The notes beneath the pieces are model-generated. The model was not told the DNA's origin and did not search any database. It saw only the letters and a program-made list of their open reading frames with translations. The position numbers and the translations under genes were made by a program. Below are positions 39,232 to 45,417 of a stretch of 45,417 nucleotides of DNA, one piece after another. Each line of letters begins with the position of its first letter. The stretch's first letter is position 1. Source of the DNA: Nitrosomonadaceae bacterium (GTDB lineage: Bacteria > Pseudomonadota > Gammaproteobacteria > Burkholderiales > Nitrosomonadaceae); assembly GCA_919902515.1 (NCBI GenBank), contig CAKKRD010000008.1, positions 1 to 45,417 of the forward strand, written 5' to 3'.

Positions 39232-39567
39232 TTAATCCTTCTCGACGGTCTTCAATGTGCCTTTGGGCAACAGGGTCTGAATGGATGTCTTGAGCACGTT
39301 GATTTCGGTATTCGCGGCAATTTCCAGCGCGATGTAACTCCCGCTGATCTTGACCACGCGCCCCAGCACGCCGCCGCTGGTCACCACCTCGTCACCTTTC
39401 TGCAGCGCTTCTATCATCAGCTTCTGTTCTTTGCTGCGCTTCGACTGGGGGCGAATCACTATGAAATAGAACAAGGCGAAGATCATGACGATCATCGGCA
39501 GTGTCGTCAGGAAATCTCCCCCGGGCTGGGCCGCCGCAGTCTGAGCGTACGCTTCACTAATCAACAT
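39232..39567 (-). CDS. yajC: Preprotein translocase subunit YajC
   Basis: Small single-pass partner of SecDF. 111 residues: N-terminal LISEAYAQTAAAQPGG, a transmembrane helix at about 23-40 (PMIVMIFALFYFIVIRPQSK) and the cytoplasmic block KGDEVVTSGGVLGRVVKI. Usual family length. It is 46 nt after tgt and before secD. Confidence 0.96.
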   Translation of the reverse strand: MLISEAYAQTAAAQPGGDFLTTLPMIVMIFALFYFIVIRPQSKRSKEQKLMIEALQKGDEVVTSGGVLGRVVKISGSYIALEIAANTEINVLKTSIQTLLPKGTLKTVEKD

Positions 39568-39613
39568 GGCATTTCTCCGAAAACTATCTCAAAAGGGGCA
39601 AAAGCGGCACATT

Positions 39614-41751
<2,138 letters not shown>

Positions 41752-41792
41752 CGGCACATTATACCGATGCGCCGCGCATTCACCCACGCCGG

Positions 41793-41821
41793 TTGCCGCG
41801 AGGGGTGATTTCAGTGATAAT
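41793..41821 (+). promoter_or_regulatory. Promoter of tRNA-Leu
   Basis: TTGCCG at 41793-41798 and GATAAT at 41816-41821 are separated by exactly 17 bp, followed by a G/C-rich discriminator. Transcription would start near 41828, about 23 nt before the tRNA 5' end, as expected of a stable RNA promoter. Confidence 0.7.
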
Positions 41822-41850
41822 TGCGCTCCCCGCTGACACGCGGGAAATTT

Positions 41851-41937
41851 GCCGGGATGGCGGAATTGGTAGACGCACGGGACTCAAAATCCCGCGACTG
41901 TGAGGTCATGGGGGTTCGATTCCCCCTCCCGGCACCA
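41851..41937 (+). tRNA. tRNA-Leu, anticodon CAA
   Basis: 87 nt with encoded CCA. Acceptor arms GCCGGGA (41851-41857) and TCCCGGC (41927-41933) pair fully. The anticodon stem CGGGA/TCCCG encloses loop CTCAAAA, giving anticodon CAA that reads UUG. A long variable arm (CGACTGTGAGGTCATGG) marks a class II tRNA, and the T loop GGTTCGATTCC is standard. It marks the boundary between core genes and the accessory right end. Confidence 0.97.
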
Positions 41938-42460
41938 TCGAAGTATTTCAACGAGTTTTACTGCACCGCTACTTTTCTGTGGCGAAAGTCTCAAATCGAC
42001 ACATAAGAGACGGTAAGAGTGTGCGAATTAACTGGTTTACTATTGAGCTTTACATAATTGAAGACAACATTTGAAACGAGTGCACCAGTAGACGAAATTC
42101 ATCAACTCGTCATTCCGGCGAAGGCCGGAATCCAGGTTGTCATCAGATCTCCGCGTGTGGCCAAAACCGTGTTTGGAGTGTTGTCCCACTGCGTGTGAGC
42201 CTTGTCAATTGCCTGGATTCCCGCTTCCGCGGGAATGACGGTTACGGTTAATGGTAACTGTCATGAGTTATGTAAAGATCAATAGTATGAAAACAAGTCA
42301 TTCAGAATGCCAGGTTATTCTTACCCATGATGCAAGCAGTGAATTATGTCTATAATCGGCCATCCGTAGCCTCCCCCCGTGTTCCCGTGTTACATGAACG
42401 GGGAAATAAAAGTCTCCAGATACCCATCAGAATTTAGGCCAATCGCGAAGAAAAATCTCA
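41938..42460. other. Gene-free stretch after tRNA-Leu
   Basis: 523 bp with no supported gene. It holds the nested inverted repeat listed separately. A shorter imperfect stem near 42382-42402 (CCCGTGTT and AACGGGG) is followed by AAATAAAA and may be a terminator of unclear target. No repeat of the tRNA 3' end is seen. Confidence 0.6.
42038..42287. repeat. Nested inverted-repeat element (MITE- or REP-like)
   Basis: Outer arms 42038-42059 and 42266-42287 match inversely at 20 of 22 positions. Inside are two REP-like hairpins in inverted orientation, 42110-42137 (GTCATTCCGGCGAAGGCCGG and onward) and 42212-42239 (CCTGGATTCCCGCTTCCGCG and onward). They share the GTCATTCC and GGAATCCAGG ends. The whole is about 250 bp with no coding capacity. 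Confidence 0.75.
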
Positions 42461-43588
42461 ATGCATAGCGCTAGTGAGAAATCCATATCAGCTTCATCGT
42501 CTATATCATCCCCGAAAACCATCTTTATTGTCGGCGCAGGTGCGAGCAAAGAGGTGGGGCTACCTATCGGTTCTGAACTAAAGGAATCGATAGCCAAGGT
42601 TTTGGATATTCGGTTCGAATCCGGTATCCGGATGGTTAGCGGCGACGATACCATTTTTAGAGCCCTTAACGCCACGGCTCAGAGCACTGGTTCATCGTCG
42701 TCCCCCGATATTAACTCTTTTCTTCACGCATGCCGACGTATACGCGACGCAATGCCACAAGCTGGCTCCATCGATAGTTACATAGATACGCACAGCGGAG
42801 ACAAGCAAATTGAGTTATGTGGAAAACTTGCAATTATTCGTACAATCCTTGAAGCAGAGGCCACGAATGCCACGAATTCTTTGTTTGTCGATCAATTGAA
42901 GGGTGAACAACAACTGAAATACGATCGGCTTGAGAAGACATGGTTCAACAGCTTCTTCCGACTGCTTACTAATAACTGCAAACGATCAGATCTTGCAAAC
43001 CGTCTGAATTCAGTTGCCTTCGTCATTTTTAACTATGATCGTTGCATCGAGCATTACTTATATTACGCACTACAGAATTACTACCACATGGACGCCCCAG
43101 AAGTGGCTCAGATACTGCGTGATCACCTCGAGGTCTATCACCCCTACGGTGCTGTCGGATCACTTCCCTGGCTTAACCCGCACGGCGCCATTGGGTATGG
43201 TGGCACTCCAAGTCCAGAGCAACTTCTGAAGTTGGCCAGCCAAATCAAGACCTTTACGGAAGGCACTGACACATTATCAAGTCAAGTTGGCTCCATTCGC
43301 TCGCATATGAAGATGTCTCACAGACTTATCTTCCTTGGTTTTGCATTCCACGAGCAGAACATGGATCTATTGACACCAAGTTCCGAGCGTGCTGAACCGC
43401 CTGCGGGACGGCGTGTGTTTGCGACAGGTCATGGCTTATCCATGAGCAGTGCCGAGTACATCGACGCTATGTTAATAGCCAGAGGCGTACGTCCAGGCGG
43501 ACTCTCTTTGATCCACCCTAGTATTAAGTCCAGGTTTAAGTGCAATGAGCTGTTTCATGAGTACGAACGCAGCATGTCGTTCGAATGA
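42461..43588 (+). CDS. SIR2-like domain protein, putative NAD-consuming defence effector
   Basis: 375 residues. The nucleotide-binding start IFIVGAGASKEVGLPIG has the SIR2 signature GAGAS (25-29). Further family features are the Asn-Tyr-Asp of VIFNYDRCIEHYL (191-193), a candidate catalytic His227 in VYHPYGAVGS and the late LIFLGFAFHEQNM. No N-terminal or C-terminal partner domain is seen, so it is a stand-alone SIR2-like unit. Related proteins in anti-phage systems degrade NAD+, but that role is inference. Base composition is lower in G+C than the core genes. It runs opposite to the cassette genes on its right; the ribosome site is weak (GAAG). Confidence 0.75.
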   Translation: MHSASEKSISASSSISSPKTIFIVGAGASKEVGLPIGSELKESIAKVLDIRFESGIRMVSGDDTIFRALNATAQSTGSSSSPDINSFLHACRRIRDAMPQAGSIDSYIDTHSGDKQIELCGKLAIIRTILEAEATNATNSLFVDQLKGEQQLKYDRLEKTWFNSFFRLLTNNCKRSDLANRLNSVAFVIFNYDRCIEHYLYYALQNYYHMDAPEVAQILRDHLEVYHPYGAVGSLPWLNPHGAIGYGGTPSPEQLLKLASQIKTFTEGTDTLSSQVGSIRSHMKMSHRLIFLGFAFHEQNMDLLTPSSERAEPPAGRRVFATGHGLSMSSAEYIDAMLIARGVRPGGLSLIHPSIKSRFKCNELFHEYERSMSFE

Positions 43589-43749
43589 AGTGTACCAAGA
43601 TCAATCTGGCGAGGATTCGCCTCTATCGTGCTAGTGTGAGCTGCCCCTTCCGTCTATCAAATTGGAATCGTGATAAACCAGTTACCAGGTTTGTCCGAAT
43701 TGGCGAGCCGACCACAGCTCGAATCCCAAACGTCTGCTCCTGGCACATT

Positions 43750-44187
43750 TCAGACCGTTGGTTTCCCGGTAATGGATGCTGACGTTTGAGTTGACCGGCA
43801 AACCTCTGGTGGGCACACAATAACTTTGCAACCCTCATTAGCCTCAAGCATGGGCTGAAGAATTCTGTCGCTACTAGCACACAGGGCAACCGATTGGACG
43901 CTTCGTGGTCCAAGTCGCCGAATTAGCTGTGCTGAAAACAGTGTTTGCCCCATCAGATACATGCCGAGGCGCGTATTCTTTGTTTGCACTACTACAACAT
44001 CCTTGCCCTCAATGCTCTCTCGTGTACCCACCGGCATACGCTGCTTCTTTTCTCCAAGGATGATGAGACCATCAAGAAGACGATGACCCTGTCCTTCGGC
44101 TCTAGGCACAACGAGAAATTCTTCAATCAGAATTCCACCAATCTGTTCCCAGTACCAGATTGTCATTTGGGTTTCGCGACGACTCAT
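43750..44187 (-). CDS. Hypothetical protein, possible PD-(D/E)xK-like fold
   Basis: 145 residues, no recognised name. The pattern Glu22 (LIEEFLVV), Asp39 (RLLDGLII) and Gln68-Thr-Lys70 (VVVVQTK) resembles the D...(E/Q)xK layout of PD-(D/E)xK nucleases, but this is weak evidence. After it comes GMYLMGQTLFSAQLIRRLGP. A GGAAAAG ribosome site lies just before the ATG at 44187. The last 15 or so residues overlap an inverted repeat (43727-43788) and may not be original. It follows attC-like element 1 and so may be the next cassette gene, although no attC is found after it. Confidence 0.6.
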   Translation of the reverse strand: MSRRETQMTIWYWEQIGGILIEEFLVVPRAEGQGHRLLDGLIILGEKKQRMPVGTRESIEGKDVVVVQTKNTRLGMYLMGQTLFSAQLIRRLGPRSVQSVALCASSDRILQPMLEANEGCKVIVCPPEVCRSTQTSASITGKPTV

Positions 44188-44242
44188 GCGCTTTTCCGAC
44201 TAACATTCAAAGTAAAGCTCCTGTTTCATCGGATCGCAGTTA

Positions 44243-44272
44243 ACTGACTGAGATCGACACATTGCAGTCAGT
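44243..44272. repeat. 8-bp inverted repeat upstream of the hypothetical gene
   Basis: ACTGACTG (44243-44250) and CAGTCAGT (44265-44272) pair perfectly around a 14-nt loop. It lies between attC-like element 1 and the ATG at 44187, in the likely leader of that gene. Confidence 0.5.
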
Positions 44273-44291
44273 CGAGATTCAAAAAAACAGA

Positions 44292-44350
44292 CTGTAACGT
44301 TAAATTAAGGGGCGCGCTTTAGCGCGTCCCTCTTGAATGCAAGGTTAGAG
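44292..44350 (-). repeat. attC-like site 1 (59 bp)
   Basis: Read on the minus strand: R''-like CTCTAAC, then TTCAAGAGGGACGCGC, a TAAA loop, GCGCGCCCCTTAATTTAAC and R'-like GTTACAG. The arms form an imperfect palindrome with extra bases on one side, the attC layout. The AAGAGGGAC and GCCCCTTA blocks resemble those of chromosomal integron attC sites. It starts 4 nt after the stop of the HEPN-like gene, as expected. R' departs from the GTTRRRY consensus. Confidence 0.7.
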
Positions 44351-44354
44351 CGCC

Positions 44355-44849
44355 TCATACAGGCCATTGTTTCCTTTGCTTCTGAAGTTCAACCTGCAAA
44401 TAATTTATGTCGCTTAGCACATCCTCAAGAGTGCCGAGCGAGTAACCGACTTCACGTTGATCAAGTGACGCTGGTAAACCTATTACGTTAATGATTTGCT
44501 GCTGATAGGCATTCACGCACCAGCGGCCATGAACTAGTTGGTTTCTGATTGTTCGTGCACTGTGCGCCTTTGCTAGCCATTGAGAATACATGATATGTGG
44601 GTTCGAGCCTTTCTTGAACTTTTCATCGACTAGCTCTGCCAAGAAATCGAGTTTCTTATGGAAAGTGTAGTCCACTACCTTATTTGTTAGTTCTTCGAGT
44701 TGTCTCCCTTCGTCAGCCCACACTAGGAGCATACCTAGCGCGACATCTAGCCGAGAGAACTCGAAAAGCATCCGTCCAAGAATCGCGGCTGCCGCCTGCT
44801 CAAGTTCTCTAGCGGCAATGTGCGCTTCCTCTGCGGTCATTTTCGTCAT
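44355..44849 (-). CDS. Hypothetical HEPN-like protein on a gene cassette
   Basis: 164 residues, largely helical by composition. Residues 102-107 read RNQLVH, which fits the R-x4-6-H motif of HEPN nucleases, in the context SARTIRNQLVHGRW. The N-terminal half has FSRLDVALGMLLVW and HKKLDFLAELVDEKFKKG, seen in proteins of this type. A toxin or RNase role is inference. The ATG begins 6 nt after attC-like site 2 and the stop lies 4 nt before attC-like site 1, the exact packing of an integron cassette. Confidence 0.72.
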   Translation of the reverse strand: MTKMTAEEAHIAARELEQAAAAILGRMLFEFSRLDVALGMLLVWADEGRQLEELTNKVVDYTFHKKLDFLAELVDEKFKKGSNPHIMYSQWLAKAHSARTIRNQLVHGRWCVNAYQQQIINVIGLPASLDQREVGYSLGTLEDVLSDINYLQVELQKQRKQWPV

Positions 44850-44854
44850 AAGCG

Positions 44855-44923
44855 CTCTAACGCTGTGCTCTGGGGTAAACCGAATCGCAGCGTAGGTTTG
44901 TCCCTAGCAGCACTTTGTTAATG
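44855..44923 (-). repeat. attC-like site 2 (69 bp)
   Basis: On the minus strand: ATTAAC, AAA, GTGCTGCTAGGG, a central segment, CCCCAGAGCAC, AGC, GTTAGAG. The outer TTAAC/GTTA and inner GTGCT/AGCAC and GGG/CCC blocks pair, with unpaired 3-nt spacers in matching places (AAA and AGC). This is the R''-L''-L'-R' order of attC sites. The R'' box overlaps the stop codon of the gene to its right (TAA). Confidence 0.72.
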
Positions 44924-45417
44924 TTTGTTTTCTCGGTCATCAAGGTTCTCTATTAGCACGTCGCAAGATGAATAAAAATAGCTTGGCTGACTAGATTTCA
45001 TGATGGCCGCATACGTGTGCTTAGGCTTATCGTTCTTCTTAAAGTCATATTTAAATTGCAATGAGTGATAGAGCTGTTCATCCAAATACAACTGCATGGG
45101 TAGGTGAATGCCTGATTTGATTGCATCTTTCGCAGAACTTTCTATAGCAAGAAGTTCAGCAAAGGGCACCCCCAAACTATTTAAGCAAATATGATTTTTA
45201 CTTTTTGATATGTGGAGCAAGGGTTCGCCATAGTACTCATTACTACCCTGGGTAAGAACTGCATAAATCTGTAGGCCAAGTACTTCTTGGTAAATGCGAT
45301 CGAGTTCTTTTATTACATAGAGGATTTTTTCGGGCTTATATGAGCACTTAATGCCCTTGTGAAAATATCCAACATCCCAATTAGTTTTGAGTATGAGGCT
45401 GTCAGCAAAGGAAATAA
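44918..45417 (-). CDS. Hypothetical protein, partial (5' end outside window)
   Basis: Open from the window edge to TAA at 44918, at least 165 residues, with no start visible; a TTG at 45220 is internal. The readable N-terminal part contains LILKTNWDVGYFHKGIK, EKILYVIKELDRIYQEVLGL and YAVLTQGSNEYYGEP, followed by a Lys-rich, aromatic-rich C-terminal part. No known family is recognised. It ends inside the R'' box of attC-like site 2, so it is probably another cassette gene. Confidence 0.65.
   Translation of the reverse strand, partial: ISFADSLILKTNWDVGYFHKGIKCSYKPEKILYVIKELDRIYQEVLGLQIYAVLTQGSNEYYGEPLLHISKSKNHICLNSLGVPFAELLAIESSAKDAIKSGIHLPMQLYLDEQLYHSLQFKYDFKKNDKPKHTYAAIMKSSQPSYFYSSCDVLIENLDDRENKH

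Noticed and set aside
42212-42250. CCGTAAC next to the REP hairpin as the R'' box of a third attC
   Set aside because: It differs from the expected CTGTAAC and the adjoining sequence is a REP hairpin, not an attC.
41921-42460. tRNA-Leu 3' end as an attachment site for an island
   Set aside because: No direct repeat of the tRNA 3' end and no tyrosine integrase gene are visible in the window.
43585-43782. Plus-strand frame of 65 codons after the SIR2-like gene
   Set aside because: No ribosome site, no family-like sequence, and it overlaps the opposite-strand hypothetical gene's end.

Overview
The window reads as a chromosomal segment of a betaproteobacterium, most likely of the Nitrosomonadales type. 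This rests on gene order and protein character only; no database search was possible. Supporting blocks are rpe-gph-trpE, ndk-rlmN-pilW-rodZ-ispG-hisS-yfgM-bamB-der, nadK-recN facing hrcA, and queA-tgt-yajC-secD-secF.

Layout. 1-12.5 kb is a dense housekeeping stretch, nearly all on the minus strand: tryptophan synthesis and pentose phosphate genes, then (with apaG as the only plus-strand gene) a long run of ribosome, envelope, isoprenoid and translation genes, many with overlapping stop and start codons. 12.6-20 kb holds purL followed by a ChaN-PDZ protein and an M1-type metallopeptidase, the last two overlapping by 4 nt. 20-22.4 kb (plus strand) holds the NAD(P)HX repair enzyme and an exported beta-carbonic anhydrase.

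22.4-30.5 kb is an accessory region of small genes and decayed genes. It contains a CBS-domain protein, a relic of an ACP/acyl-AMP ligase/acyltransferase fusion, a two-copy DUF1540 cysteine-rich protein, a secreted protein paired with a four-helix membrane protein, and a truncated methyltransferase. It also carries a striking 840-residue SDR-SPW-VKOR-like membrane fusion, then a 2-Cys peroxiredoxin (whose promoter and 5' end are tandemly duplicated) and a bacterioferritin-like protein. Several of these suggest redox and oxidative stress functions.

30.5-41.8 kb returns to core genes: recN, nadK, hrcA, hemH, dedA, secF, secD, yajC, tgt and queA. A tRNA-Leu(CAA) with a good promoter follows. Downstream of the tRNA the sequence changes character: a nested inverted-repeat element, a SIR2-like gene, then small unknown genes on the minus strand. 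Two elements of 59 and 69 bp between these genes have the architecture of integron attC sites. The cassette between them passes an internal test: its first bases are exactly complementary to the R'' box of its own attC. The right end of the window is therefore read as the distal part of a gene-cassette array whose integrase would lie to the right. Its genes (SIR2-like, possibly PD-(D/E)xK-like, HEPN-like) have a defence flavour, and this is the most interesting part of the window.
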